Assembly: GCF_022539505.1 (NCBI RefSeq)
Contig: NC_061514.1
Coordinates: forward strand, 33,881,769 to 33,945,768
From: Lolium rigidum
Taxonomy: Eukaryota > Streptophyta > Magnoliopsida > Poales > Poaceae
DNA length: 64,000 nucleotides
Reading direction: 5' to 3'
Shown: positions 44,347-56,039 of the stretch, piece by piece
How positions within the stretch are numbered: the first letter of the stretch is position 1
Layout of the letters: every line of letters starts with the position of its first letter
Translations under genes and position numbers: made by a program
The notes under the pieces: generated by a model
What the model saw: the letters and a program-made list of their open reading frames with translations, nothing else
Told to the model about the DNA's origin: nothing
The model's database searches: none

Positions 44347-45941
44347 TGATACGTCTCAAACGTATCTATAATTTCTTATGTTCCATGCTAGTTTTATGAC
44401 AATACTCACATGTTTTATATACACTTTATATCATTTTTATTCATTTTCCGGCACTAACCTATTAACAAGATGCCGAAGCGCCAGTTCTCGTTTTCTCGCT
44501 GTTTTTTGTTTCAGAAATCCTACACAGGAAATATTCTCGGAATTGGACGAAACAAAAGCCCACGGTCTTATTTTCCACGGAGTCTTCCAGAACACCGAAG
44601 AGGAGACGAAGAGGGGCCACGAGGCGGCCACACCATAGGGGGGCGGCCCCACCCCTGGCCGCGCCGCCATATGGGGTGGGCCCCTCGGGCGCCTCCCGAC
44701 TCTGCCCCTTCGCCTACTTAAACACTCCGTCGCGAAAACCCTAGTACCGAGAGCCACGATACGAGAAAAGTTACGGAGACGCCGCCGTCGTCAATCCCAT
44801 CTCGGGGGATTCAGGAGATCACCTCCGGCACCCTGCCGGAGAGGGGAATCATCACCGGAGGACTCTACATCATCATGCCCGCCTCCGGATTGATGCGTGA
44901 GTAGTTCATCCTTGGACTATGGGTCCATAGCAGTAGCTAGATGGTTGTCTTCTCCTCTTGTGCTATCATGTTTAGATCTTGTGAGCTGCCTATCATGATC
45001 AAGATCATCTATTTGTAATGCTACATGTTGTGTTTGGTGGGATCCGATGAATATGGAATACTATGTCAAGTTGATTATTGATCTATCATATATGTGTTGT
45101 TTATGATCTTGCATGCTTTCCGTTGCTAGTAGAGGCTCTGGCCAAGTTGATACTTGTAACTCCAAGAGGGAGTATTTATGCTCGATAGTGGGTTCATGCC
45201 TCCATTGAATGCGGGACGAGTGACGTAAAGTTCTAAGGTTGTGGATATGCTGTTGCCACTAGGGATAAAACAGCAATGCTTTGTCTAAGGATATTTGTAT
45301 TGTTTACATTACGCACAGTACTTAATGCAATTGTTGTTTGCAACTTAATACTGGAAGGGGTGCGGATGCTAACCCGAAGGTGGACTTTTTAGGCATAGAT
45401 GCATGCTGGATAGCGGTCTATGTTCTTTGTCGTAATGCCCTAAGTAAATCTCATATTAGTCATCATGATATGTATGTGCATTGTTATGCCCTCTCTATTT
45501 ATCAATTGCCCAACTGTAATTTGTTCACCCAACATGCTATTTATCTTATTGGAGAGACACCACTAGTGAACTGTGGACCCCGGTCCATTCTTTTAAATCT
45601 GAAATACAATCTACTGCAATCATTGTTCTCTCGTTGTTCTTTGCAAACAAACATCATTCTCCACACCATACGTTTAATCCTTTGTTTTCACCAAGCCGGT
45701 GAGATTGACAACCTCACCGTTAAGTTGGGGCAAAGTATTTTGATTGTGTTGTGCAGGTTCCACGTTGGCGCCGGAATCCCGGTGTTGCGCCGCACTACAC
45801 TCCTTCACCAACAACCTTCACGTGGCCTTCATCTCCTACTGGTTCGATAACCTCGGTTTCTTTCTGAGGGAAAACTTGCTGCTGTACGCATCACACCTTC
45901 CTCTTGGGGTTCCCAACGGACGTGTGCTTCACGCGTTATCA
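44347..45941 (+). repeat. 3' LTR of the Athila-like element
   Basis: 1595 bp, TGATACGTCTC to CACGCGTTATCA, followed by GTCTT (45942-45946). It is close to identical with the LTR at 23178-24779, with scattered single-base indels. Confidence 0.9.
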
Positions 45942-45946
45942 GTCTT

Positions 45947-46136
45947 CAATGGAGATGCCCCAGAAATTTGCTCCGAACGGCGGTGATGGTAGGACAGCTA
46001 TGATGTCAGGGATGGTGTTACCCTCTATTCCGCTTAGCCTAGTTCCTTTATGGCTGACCAAATAGATCTATCAAATTTGCATTTTAAGAATAAGTGCTTA
46101 ATAGTCTCATCATGATGACAGAAGACACATTTATTA
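45947..46136 (-). pseudogene. LINE zinc-knuckle fragment, copy 2
   Basis: Same sequence as 24785-24974, encoding KCVFCHHDETIKHLFLKCKF on the minus strand. Its upstream LINE continuation is at 47588-47750, beyond the inserted small CACTA element. This copy is therefore in its original context and copy 1 is the duplicate. Confidence 0.75.
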
Positions 46137-47587
46137 CACTACTACAGAAAAACCTACTAGTCGCGTGTCTATTTTGGCTACCAGTCGCGGGACCCACAAC
46201 TGGTACGTCGCTAGTGGTATTCACTATCAGTCGCGTTCCCACCTCGCACGCGACCGGTAGTCTAGGTACCAGTCGCGTGTCCACCTTTGCACACTACCAT
46301 TACTATAAAAGTCGTCTGCGCGTTTTTAGCCCACTGCTAGTATGTGTTTTTTGTAGTTTAAAAAAAGCTGGGACTAGCTCCCAGCTGTCCACGTGATTTT
46401 ACAGAAAACACCCTAAAACCAAAATAAAGCAATCGAGTCCATGGCATTGACGAGATCTAGGAAAGGAGAAGGTCACCGGAGCAGAGCATTGGCGGTGTGC
46501 CGGAGCAGAGCGTCGATGGTGGCGGAGCAGAGCGTCGGTGGTGGCTGAGCAGGGCATCAGAGGGAGTTGTTGGCGTCAGATGTGGGCGAAGGAGCAGGGC
46601 GTTGGAGGTGCTCACCGGAGAGGAGGTGGTCACCGGAGAGGAGGCGGTCGTCACCGGAGATGAGGTGGTGGACGGAGAGGAGGTGGTCGCCGGAGGTGGT
46701 GCTCATCTTTCTGTTGAAGGTGGAGAAGTGAAGAGGAGGTAGAGGAGAAGGTGGAGAAGTGGAAGAGGAGGAGAAGAGATGGTGGAGAAGTGGAGAAGTG
46801 GAAGAGGAGGAGAGGAGAAGGTGGAGAAGTGAAAGAGGAGGAGGGGATAAGGTGGAGAAGGGTAGAATTTTTCAGATTTGAAATTTTTTTGCGCCAAAAT
46901 CTAAAACCTAAAAAAACTCTGTTTTCCTTTACAATTTTTTGGAATCTAAAAATTCTCTAAACGCTCGTACAGCATTGAAATCGGATGTAAAATTTTACGT
47001 AGATACATTTTGATATAAAAAACTGTTTTCATCGGAGGTCGTATGCAACCACAAAAGCCGTTTTACTGAAACATGACGGCATAATATATCAAAATTCATG
47101 TTTCTTAATTTTCCATAAAACTAGATAACATAACACATGGCCATTTTGAAAGATTTTATTTTTTTAGACTTTCTATCATTTTCTATGATTTTTTTCAAAA
47201 CTAAAAATGGTATATCGGGTGTAAATCTTAAGAATTAGTAGTAGGGTGCTCAAATAGGGCACGCTACTAATAAGTTGTTAGTAGCAGCGTGCCTAAAATA
47301 GGGCACGCGACTAGTATTTTGGTTGATTCGCGCCCATTAGCTCAATATATTGGAAGCGAACGAGTAAAGGCACACGCGGATGCTATACCCCATTAGCGCG
47401 CGCTGCGGGTACTTTCTTGACCCGAGTACAGCCAGGCCCTACCAACTAGTCGCGTGCATTACTCTCCGCTACGTTACCATTACGCACGTACCAGTCACGT
47501 GGGTGCTTTTGGCTCGCGACTACTAATACCGGTCACGTGCGTTTAGACTTGTGCGCTGCCCCCTATAGCATTTCCCTACTCATGTTA
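46134..47587. mobile_element. Small non-autonomous CACTA element in the LINE
   Basis: Element 46137-47584 starts CACTACTACAGAAAAACC and ends in a degenerate inverted terminus (CCCTACTCATG), with TTA on both sides. Subterminal motifs of the type ACCAGTCGCGTG and CACGCGACTAGT occur near both ends. The interior has a GGAGAAGTGGAAGAGGAGG-like low-complexity stretch (46600-46860). It has no coding capacity. Confidence 0.7.
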
Positions 47588-47750
47588 CTTCCCTGCCAAT
47601 ACTGCTTAGCAAGATTATCTTTTGTAAAAAATACTCCACGACCGAAGATACCACGCAAACACCGTAGTTTCAAGTGGGATCTTCATCTTCCAAATTTTCT
47701 GATGACTATCAACTGGCATCTCAGGTTGGATTTAAGACGAGATGAATAAC
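47588..47750 (-). pseudogene. LINE fragment upstream of the zinc knuckle
   Basis: In the minus strand, with one frame change, it encodes IWKMKIPLETTVFAWYLR and then LAKQYWQGS, the stretch that normally precedes the zf-RVT knuckle in plant LINEs. It is 5'-truncated near 47750, about 200 bp downstream of the NLR stop codon. Confidence 0.7.
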
Positions 47751-47946
47751 GAATAGCGAATAATGAACAGCGAAGCATACAGGCTTATCAGTTTGCATGA
47801 TATATGTTGAAGAGCTTGAATGATAGACTGTTCGTTCTGGAACGAGCACACTGCACATTTACCTGGGGAACCACGATTTCCTCGTAAGTAACCCAGCGAT
47901 ATATGTTGCATGTGTAGAAATATGTGCTTACCAAGGTGTGCATGAA
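47751..47946 (-). other. 3' flank of the NLR gene
   Basis: AT-rich and probably holding the 3' untranslated region. It includes a short direct repeat (AATAACGAATAGCGAATAATGAACAG). No obvious element boundary besides the LINE. Confidence 0.4.
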
Positions 47947-50900
47947 TCAGTAAGTACAATCAACAATTTTGACCCTTAGCTTGTTTGTTGCTAGCAGGCT
48001 GCATTGATCAGCAAGCTCCTTTGTGCATTCTTTGAGTTCCAGTTCTTCCAGCGAGTGCGGGAGACCTGATTCCGGCAGCCTTGTGATGCCCTGACAATAG
48101 GATATCCTCAACCACTTGAGGGAAGGAAGGAGGTACAACCCCGCAGGAAGATCTTGGAAATCAGACCAACAAAAAAATTCGAGCAGTTGCAGGGACTTAA
48201 GGAGCACAAGGGATCTACCTTGCTCCTCTGTTAGCACCATGTATCCAAGTGTTAGGCATTGGAGGGAGGTGAGGCGCTCGCAGAATGAGTTGGTAAGAAC
48301 AGATGGGTCATCGATCTTAAGCGATTCCAGCCGAGAGCATAGTTCATAGCCCTGACTTGAAAAGCACTCCAACAATGGAGGCAAGCCATGACAGAAGGAT
48401 AATGCCAAATGCCTGAGGCTGCCAAGGGATTGCAAGCCCTCTAGTACACTGAGCGATGCACAGGCTTCAATTGTTAGTTCTTCCAGTGCCGTGCATGAGT
48501 GTAGCTGTAGATTTTCCAAACCTTCGTTGAGCTGTATACATAACTTTTTAAGGCTGGTGAGATCACCCGGAAAGCATGGTTGCAGCGTAGTTCTTTTGGA
48601 ACAGTCTTGAGAAATCTCAGACTCTTCCAGTGATGCCTCAAAATCTTCAAGTGATGTCGGGAGGATCCATCTTCCGTCTGCCTGGTCATTATTTCCGCCT
48701 TTATGCACCGAAGACGAGAACAGCTTGGGGCATCCCCGAACGTTTAACTCCTGAAGAGAGGTGAAACCAGAAAAGCCTTCTTCCCTCCAGTTAAATGTTA
48801 GACGAGGGCACCACTTAATAGTTATCTTCTTGAGAGAGGAGATGAGATTTACTGGAAGAATGTGCATGAGACCGTCTTGAGCTAACCCTGTCAATGTGTC
48901 ATCTTGCTCTGTTGACGACGACTCTCCCTCTTCTATCGAAAATAAGTTCAGTAATTCCAATTCCTCTAGGTCCGGGGCATGTCGCAACAACAGAGATAGC
49001 CACTTCCCTGCTATTCCACATGATGTGATACTAAGACTTTCAAGACACGGGAAGGCCCTGCAATTCACAGCTGACATATCTTCAAGGGTATGCTGTGGCA
49101 TCAAATCTAAAGAGAAAAGTTGTTCGCACGTGCTTATTTCCAAACTTTTCAAAGAGACGAGATGACTAAAACCTTTCAGCGAGAAATAAGTTAGATTCCG
49201 CAAACCCATTATTATCATCGATTTGAGGTTTATCAGATTATGGAAGGCCAAAAATTTGTCATCCAGTATCCTCAACTCATCAGAAGATTCATCAGTATAA
49301 TTGCATCCATCCTCTTCCTCATCAATATACCCAATATGTAACTGTCCACTGGATGACCCCTTCATACTCGGAAGTGTTGAAACTCCACTGATACGTAAAA
49401 CAGAAACGGTGACTGCAGGTGGAAGAGGCTTCAACACTTTCAGTTCAGGGCAATCACGCAGAATTAATTTTCTAAGACAAGGCAACCATGACCTCCGCCT
49501 GCTGTCGGAATTATCATCGTTCTCAAACAGATCAAACTCCTTCAGTGAATGGCACTCCTCGATCTGCAGTGCTGTTAATCTAGAGTTCATACCCTCCACG
49601 GAAGTGCACAAACATCTCTCCAACTTTGGCATTTCAAGTAAAACTAGCTCCTCTAGTGATGGAACCAATATTTCTATTACTTTCTGCAGGTTACTCAGTA
49701 CCAGTGCTTTTAGATTGGGAAACCTTTCAAAAGATGGAAGCATTTGCCACTCTCCACAACCGTATAGATGAATTGTCAGCAAGGAGGTAACTGAGATATT
49801 GCTGTCAAGCCCAGTTGGTGAGGTAGCATCACTGTACCCAGATATCTGGAGGGTCATTATGTGCCGACGTGGTTCAAGACCCCCAAGCACCTCTCCTGCT
49901 GTGCCCATACAAGGCTCAGAACTTGAGCCGCATTCCTCCATTGCCATTGGCAAGAGCTCCACGCCTATTCCCGTTGAAGATCCCTTCCAGGATAAGTGCA
50001 GTTTCTCCAAGAGCTCGTTTTTTTTCAGTACTGCCTCATAAACCTCCTTCATATTTTTGACATTATCTAGCTGATGCACTGAATCTTGTACAAACTGGCT
50101 AATGGTTTGGGATCGTGTCATCTCAAAGCCACTAGAAATTTTGAACTTAAAACCATGTAGCTCGTCAAATGATGTCATGCTATCAATGGTAGCAATGGCA
50201 GAGTATACTCCTTTGTGCACAACAAGATGTCGGAGGCTAACAAGATTGTCAATACCATCAGGTATAATAGGATCAGTGTATGAGCCGACGTTTAATACTT
50301 GAAGATGGTACAGCTTACTCAAAACTTGAGGAAGAGCCCCATCCACCTCATCATACCCACGTTTCAGAATATCAGAAGATGCTGCAGACATCTGCAGCAC
50401 ACGTACATTATGTGCCTTTCGAAATATTTCTTGGAACAGTTGTAAGAAGAAAGAGTCATAGTGCCCAAGTAACACCAATGTCCTCAACTTGCTAACTGAT
50501 GTAATTGCATTTCTCAGATTTTCTTCAAACTCCCCATGCCTATCTTTGTTGTACGAAGATCCAGTAACTATCGACAAATGCCGTAGAGTTTGAGACATTT
50601 TGTTGCGCTGCAAACCACATATACTTGCACAGTCATCCCTTGAAACCATCATAGCAAAATCATGCATGATTCCGCACACGGCATATAGAGCTTGACTACC
50701 TAGATAGGGTTCTTCTCTTTCAACTTCTTGAAGGAAGCCCAGGTTGACCAAATCAATCAGATAGCTCCATCCTATCCCCTCCAGACTCTGACTAGAGTTG
50801 TTATACTTCACAAATCTCTGTGCTATCCAAAAACTGACCAACTCCTCACCAAGAAATTGATAACTGTCAGGGAATATAGCGCAATACGAGAAACACTGTT

Positions 50901-51955
50901 GTAAATGGTAGGGAAGTTGATCATAGCTAAGCTTCAGAGCAGACATGATTCCTCTACTGAGCTGCATGGATTTCCAGTCGTCGTTCTCTAGAATGTTTGT
51001 CCAGTAACCAATGTTAAGTTTCTTCCTTAATAGTTCTCCTGTAGATACAGCTGCTAATGGGTTGCCCTTTAACTTGCCAGCTATTTTCTGCCCGATGATA
51101 CTTATACTTTGATGCTCCTCATGGTTCTCATAACCAAATGCACATGATTTGAACAATAACCAAAAGTCATCATTTGCCAGAGCATCTAACTTGACTGGTT
51201 TGATGGTGCCTAACCTTTTCGCAACAATCATATTTCTAGTTGTCACTAGAATCACATTACCCTTCGCATGAGTCGATACCAGAGGAACCAGCATTTTGCC
51301 CCATTGGATATCGTTCTTGTCATCCCATACATTATCTAAAATAAGTAGAAGTCTCTTTGAGTTGGCATGATTCTTCAAGATCTCCTGAAGCTTCGCAAAA
51401 CAGTTTGTTTCTCCATGCCTTTCTCGAGAAATAGAGTCTAATATCTCTCTTGTCAGACTCACTTCGTCAAAGTTGTGAGACACACAAACCCATACCCTGT
51501 GGTCAAATTGAGCTTCTACATCTGGATCATTGTATACAAGTTGAGCAAGAGTTGTTTTCCCAACACCTGCAATGCCTACGATAGGCAGAACAACTACACC
51601 ATCATATCTTTCGTCTGTTATCATCTTTATAATGGAGTCCTTTTCTGCAACTCTTCCATACACTTTTCTTGGAACAAGACTCGATGTCCTTAGTTGCTGA
51701 TCTAAGGATATACTCCGATGGTGATTTGAATTGGAAGCTAAGTCTAATCCATGTAGCTTGAGAGCCTCACTCACTTCCTCTCGGATTTCTTGTAACTGAC
51801 TAGTATATTTTCGTATCCTATTTGATAATGTAGCCTTGTCCCAAGGGTTGTGTGTATTACATGCAGTGGTTTGTGCTAACTCATCCACTCTCCTTCGTTT
51901 TCTGGTGGATGAATCACCAATTACAGTAGGTGTTGCATTTGCAGTAGCATCAGTG
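47947..51955 (-). CDS. NLR immune receptor, NB-ARC and LRR exon (Xa1/BED-NLR clade)
   Basis: An intracellular immune-receptor exon that is open to 52068. A splice acceptor TTCTTACTGTAG at 51956-51967 (minus strand) marks the likely exon start at 51955, so the ATG at 52068 is probably intronic. Numbered from that ATG, the motifs are a basic RKRRRVDEL stretch, the NPWDKATLSNRI segment, P-loop GIAGVGKTT (165-173), kinase-2 LLLILDNVWDD (240-250), RNBS-B NVILVTTR, a GLPL variant GNPLAA, CFSYCAIFP (392-400) and MHD (468-470). About 850 residues of irregular LRRs follow, ending VKIVDCTY. The linker and NB-ARC wording match the rice Xa1 and wheat Yr5/Yr7 group, whose coiled-coil and BED parts are in earlier exons. 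I find neither upstream in this window. All ATP-binding motifs are intact. Confidence 0.9.
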
Positions 51956-52068
51956 CTACAGTAAGAAAAAGAAGACGTGAATTGTCTATTAGAATTACCA
52001 CAATGGGACGGTTTATTAAACCAATTACAGTAGGGTAAGAAGGATAAGCATGATATAACCAGGTTCAT

Positions 52069-52492
52069 GCCCCCCTCAACAGGTAAAAAGGCTATACATC
52101 ATGTCTTCTGATCTTTATTGCCCCCCGATGGATTAAGAAGGTGGGTAAAAAATAATCTAGATATGATCCAAACTAGCAATGGCGGCGAAAAACCTCGACA
52201 ATAGGGTTGAAAACTAAACGGAAACTTTTTGACCATTTTCCGAGAAAAAAAGGAAACGGGCAGAAAAAAGGGATACACAAAAGAAACGAAAACGAAATAC
52301 TCCAAACAAGAATGGAAGAGAAAATGGAGGAGCCTTCCAGAATACCGTAACAAATAAGAAAACTATCCAACCAGGCCTAAATATTGAATAATACTTCGAG
52401 TTGGTGATTTCTTTTGCCATCAGATCATTCAATACATGAAATCAGGGCCCACATCACACTTGCAACAGACCACACTAGTATAGAGCGATACT
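52069..52492. other. Upstream of the NLR exon, possible hAT remnant
   Basis: About 420 bases without a recognisable exon. From 52202 the sequence TAGGGTTGAAAAC followed by purine-rich GGAAACGGG-like text resembles the end of a hAT-type element, but no matching second end is present. No BED zinc finger is encoded on the minus strand here. Confidence 0.3.
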
Positions 52493-53196
52493 ATAGATAC
52501 CGGGGCTCCTATATCCCGCCTTAAGCGGGCGCGATGCTCCATCCCACCTCGAGCCCTCTAGCCATGGGCCGCGCCTAATGCGGCCCAATAACAGGTAAGG
52601 ATTCTCTTTATTTTCTTCTTCTTTCTGTTTAGATTTAAATACTATTTAAATTTGAAAAAAAATTAAATCTGAAAAAGTTCAAACACAAAAATAGTTGAGA
52701 ATAAGATAATTCAAATTTTGAAAAATATTGATATCCGAAAAAATATTCTAAATTGAAAAAAGTTCAAAACTTTAAAACGTTAAAAAAACTGAAACCCGGA
52801 AAAAATTAAACTTGAAAAAGTTCAAAATTGATTTTTTTTCAAACTTAAAAATGTTCAAACTTAAAAAATTGTTCAAAGTTGAAAAATGTTCAAAATTTTA
52901 AAAAGTTGAAAAAACTCAAGTCTAGAAAAAAGTTTAAACTTAAAAAAATCAAAATTGAAAATTGTTCAATTTTAAAAAATTCAAAAGAACTCATGGAAAA
53001 GGCTGAAAAGCGAGCAAAAAACCGAATTAAAACAAAAAAACCGGCAAAAACAGTAGAAAACCGGAATAACCTGTTCAACCCAAAAAAACAGATGTGGCCC
53101 CGCGCTGATAGGCCTGGCCCAACCGTTATTCACCTCAGGCGGCCCCGATTATCGGGGCCCAAGTGAGCGGCGTGAATAGGAACCGACATAGATACC
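52493..53196. mobile_element. MULE-type MITE upstream of the NLR
   Basis: Element 52502-53187 (686 bp) with the 9-bp duplication ATAGATACC on both sides (52493-52501 and 53188-53196). The imperfect inverted ends are GGGGCTCCTATATCCCGCC and, inverted, GTCGGTTCCTATTCACGCC. The interior is AT-rich, with TTCAAA / GAAAAAGTTCAAA repeats. A 9-bp duplication is typical of Mutator-like elements. It has no coding capacity. Confidence 0.75.
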
Positions 53197-53398
53197 TGCT
53201 ATGGCAACAACAACGAGACATGCCATAGTTAATGAAACGTATCTACGTGTGGCCATAGGGTTGCGTGCAATGGGCCACCGTCGAGCCAGCCGCATTCGCA
53301 ACGGTAATATATATTGACCGTTACCAACAAGTTTGTCAATGGTTCTTCAAGAATCTCCGTTGCAGACATGGGCTCATCACAAACAAAAATATCTGAAA
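53197..53398. other. Spacer before the repeat-filled LTR element
   Basis: Unique-looking sequence with no frame of note. Joined to the sequence after 58037 it runs towards a TATA-like TTTATAAAATC at 58076-58086, so the LTR element may have entered a gene's upstream region. Confidence 0.3.
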
Positions 53399-53403
53399 GC
53401 TCC

Positions 53404-53881
53404 TGATGTGGGCATAACCCTTCGGGTACTCAACATTGCTATACCCGATACAGATTATCAAGATGGACCAGCACAAGGACTCGACAATACTGGACCAGCA
53501 CGCGTCTCAACTTGGACTACATGGAAAGAAGACTCCAATACGAATCCTACTAGGACTCTTGTAAAACCTAGCTTGGCTGATATATAAAGTCAGGCAGGAG
53601 CACCTCTTAGACACAATCAGAAACATAAATCTTAGAGGCGACACGCCTAGACATCGCAACCCGCAGATTAGAACTAGACTAGATACAATAGCTCCGCCTA
53701 TGGCGGCCCCCTGTACACATATATTCATATAGTGGATTGCTAGCATGACGTAGCGATCCTCCACCGCGGGGACGTGAACCTGGGTACGTCGTGTCTTCCC
53801 TCGCTCCCGGAACTTCCATCGTCGCCTTTCTCTAAAACCCAAGCCCCTCATGGTGGGCATTGCCGAGTAACCGCCTCGTCA
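53404..53881 (+). repeat. 5' LTR of the repeat-filled element
   Basis: 478 bp, with GATATATAAAGTC (TATA-like) at about 53578. The partner is at 57555-58032. Confidence 0.9.
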
Positions 53882-53883
53882 AT

Positions 53884-53901
53884 TGGCGCCGTCTGTGGGA
53901 A
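53884..53901 (+). other. Primer-binding site of the repeat-filled element
   Basis: TGGCGCCGTCTGTGGGAA, two bases after the 5' LTR. This is one of the usual plant LTR element primer sites. Confidence 0.75.
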
Positions 53902-54930
53902 GTGCGGCGACTGGATTTTGTCATCCGGGCGGGATCCTTCATCGACATCTGCGACGAGATCTTCATCGGCTTCTTCACCCGCGCCGACCTGTTCAACACC
54001 ATCATCATAATTGTTCCGTTTAATCATATCTACGGCCAGATGGCATTTAATCGGCTGCATCGTCACCAGCGAGGGCGGCCGTTTTCTGGACTCTCCGGCC
54101 AAAATAGTCCGTGTGTAGCGGCGCAGTGCATCTATCGGTCAAATTTATGCATCGGCTTCATCCAGCACTCTCGAAGATACGTAGCGCGCTCAATCGATAT
54201 CAAGGTGTTGGGATCCATCTACGTAGAAAGCACAACATGTTGTTTGCGTCCAGTACACTGAACGAACATGAGGCAAGGACGGGAATCTGCGAAAGAAAAA
54301 AAAAAGCGTTGGAAGCATCAAGCTGCCGTGAGCTGTCATCTGATTTGGAGGCACTATCCACCGCATGCAATCATGACAAGAGAAGTAAAAGGCGTTGCAA
54401 GATCACGAGGGGCAACCATGCTTGGCGATTTCAGCTCTGCTCACGAGTACTTTGACGGCATGCGGCCAAAGCAGATTTTCGTAACATGACTTATTCTGGC
54501 TCGAATTCTATCGGCTCCAAGCAATCAAGGCAGCACTATTCTTCTACACAGGAATTGAACAATGATGAGTTCGAGAAGAGCACGTTTCGTGCTGGCGTAA
54601 GCTCACGAAGAGGCGTGACACGACACTAAATTGCAAATTTGCTGGCATGCACCCGTCATGATGAACTTCCAGCAAGACCCGTCAACGTGAACGTCCGTTG
54701 TGAATTCACCGATCGCGCATCCGCTGCTTTAGAGGATTCGCGTATTTGCGCCGCTCATCCGATACAATAACCAGCTTCGACTGCTCTGCTCGGTTGATCG
54801 CGCCCGCCATCATGCGCTCGGAGCTCGCTTCTTGTGGACCCGACATTGCGGACTCGATATACTCGGGTGTTCGCCAGTCGTGGATCCGCCGTATCAACTA
54901 CGTCTTCTTCATCGGCCACGTCAGCCAGGC
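53902..54930. other. Non-coding internal leader of the repeat-filled element
   Basis: Frames up to 133 codons begin here (for example at 53860), but they show no domain and no sustained similarity to gag. I see no other structure. Confidence 0.45.
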
Positions 54931-55150
54931 GCCGCATGGGCTTTCTTTGATGGCGCAATTATTTCGACTGCGCCCGCCGGCATGGACTTTCTTTGATGGC
55001 GCAATTATTTCGACTGCGCCCGCCGGTATGGACTTTCTTTGATGGCGCAATTATTTCGACTGCGCCCGCCGCATGGACTATCTTTGGTGGCGCAATTATT
55101 TCGGCTGCATGGACTATCTTTGGTGGCACAACTATTTCGACTGCGCCCGT
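54930..55150. repeat. 46-bp tandem repeat
   Basis: Units containing CTTTCTTTGATGGCGCAATT and ATTTCGACTGCGCCCGCC are spaced 46 bp (54941, 54987 and on). About four copies, the last ones degenerate. Confidence 0.8.
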
Positions 55151-55214
55151 CACATCAAATATTGAATTACTTCGACTGCGTCCGCAATGCGACCTTCTTC
55201 CACATTGGCCTCGC

Positions 55215-55720
55215 CATAGCCGATGGAATTATCTTCTTCGGCTCTGGATATATCTTCTCCCGATGTGCTCCCGGGTCAATGGCTTCATCATCTATGATTA
55301 CTCGATGGACTTATCTTCTTCGGCTCTGGATATATCTTCTCCCGATGTGCTCCCGGGTCAATGGCTTCATCATCTATGATTACTCGATGGAATTATTTTC
55401 TTCGGCTCTGGATATATCTTCTCCCGATGTGCTCCCGGGTCAATGGCTTCATCATCTATGATTACTCGATGGAATTATTTTCTTCGGCTCTGGATATATC
55501 TTCTCCCGATGTGCTCCCGGGTCAATGGCTTCATCATCTATGATTACTCAATGGACTTATCTTCTTCAGCTCTGGATATATCTTCTCCCAATGAACTCCC
55601 GGGTCAATGGCTTCATCACCTATGGTTATTAATGGATTTATCTCCTACGGCTATATAATATTGATCCGATATACTATCGGGTCAATGGATTCATCATCTG
55701 AAATATTCAATGGATATCAT
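55215..55720. repeat. 82-bp tandem repeat, five copies
   Basis: GCTCTGGATATATCTTCTCC recurs at 55241, 55323, 55405, 55487 and 55569, exactly 82 bp apart. A degenerate sixth copy follows. Units include CCCGATGTGCTCCCGGGTC. The period is not a multiple of three, so the open frames there are by-products. Confidence 0.9.
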
Positions 55721-56039
55721 CTTATATAATATTGACCCGATGCGCTCCCATCGGGAGCGCTGGAATTACTCGGGGGCTCTTGGATTATCTTCGAACTATT
55801 GAGCACTGGAATTCAAATAAATATGAAGACTCCTTACACTATTACTCCCATCAGGAGCGCCGGTGCACTGGAATTACTTGGGGACTCTTTGAAGATCTCC
55901 GGCTATTTTTACTACTCCCGACGGGAGCACTGGTTTATTGAAATTCAAGAAGACATGAAGATCTCCAACTATTTTTACTACTCCCATCGGGAGCACTGGT
56001 TCGCTGGAATTTGAAGACTCTTTATACCTGAAGTTATCA

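Larger units (their letters stand above)
25054..45941 (+). mobile_element. Athila-like gag-protease LTR element, 5' part replaced
   Basis: Internal sequence with gag and protease frames (25083-27192) and long non-coding parts (27193-28804 and 43323-44346), followed by a 3' LTR (44347-45941) and GTCTT. The primer-binding site and leader are missing because the LTR at 23178-24779 is followed by duplicated host flank. There is no reverse transcriptase or integrase. It is split by the Tekay-like element at 28805-43317. Confidence 0.8.

Noticed and set aside
49301..49771. 156-codon plus-strand frame opposite the NLR
   Set aside because: Ser-rich shadow of the LRR coding strand.
55215..55720. Regular repeats reminiscent of a CRISPR array
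   Set aside because: The 82-bp units are contiguous with no variable spacers, and the setting is a plant LTR element.
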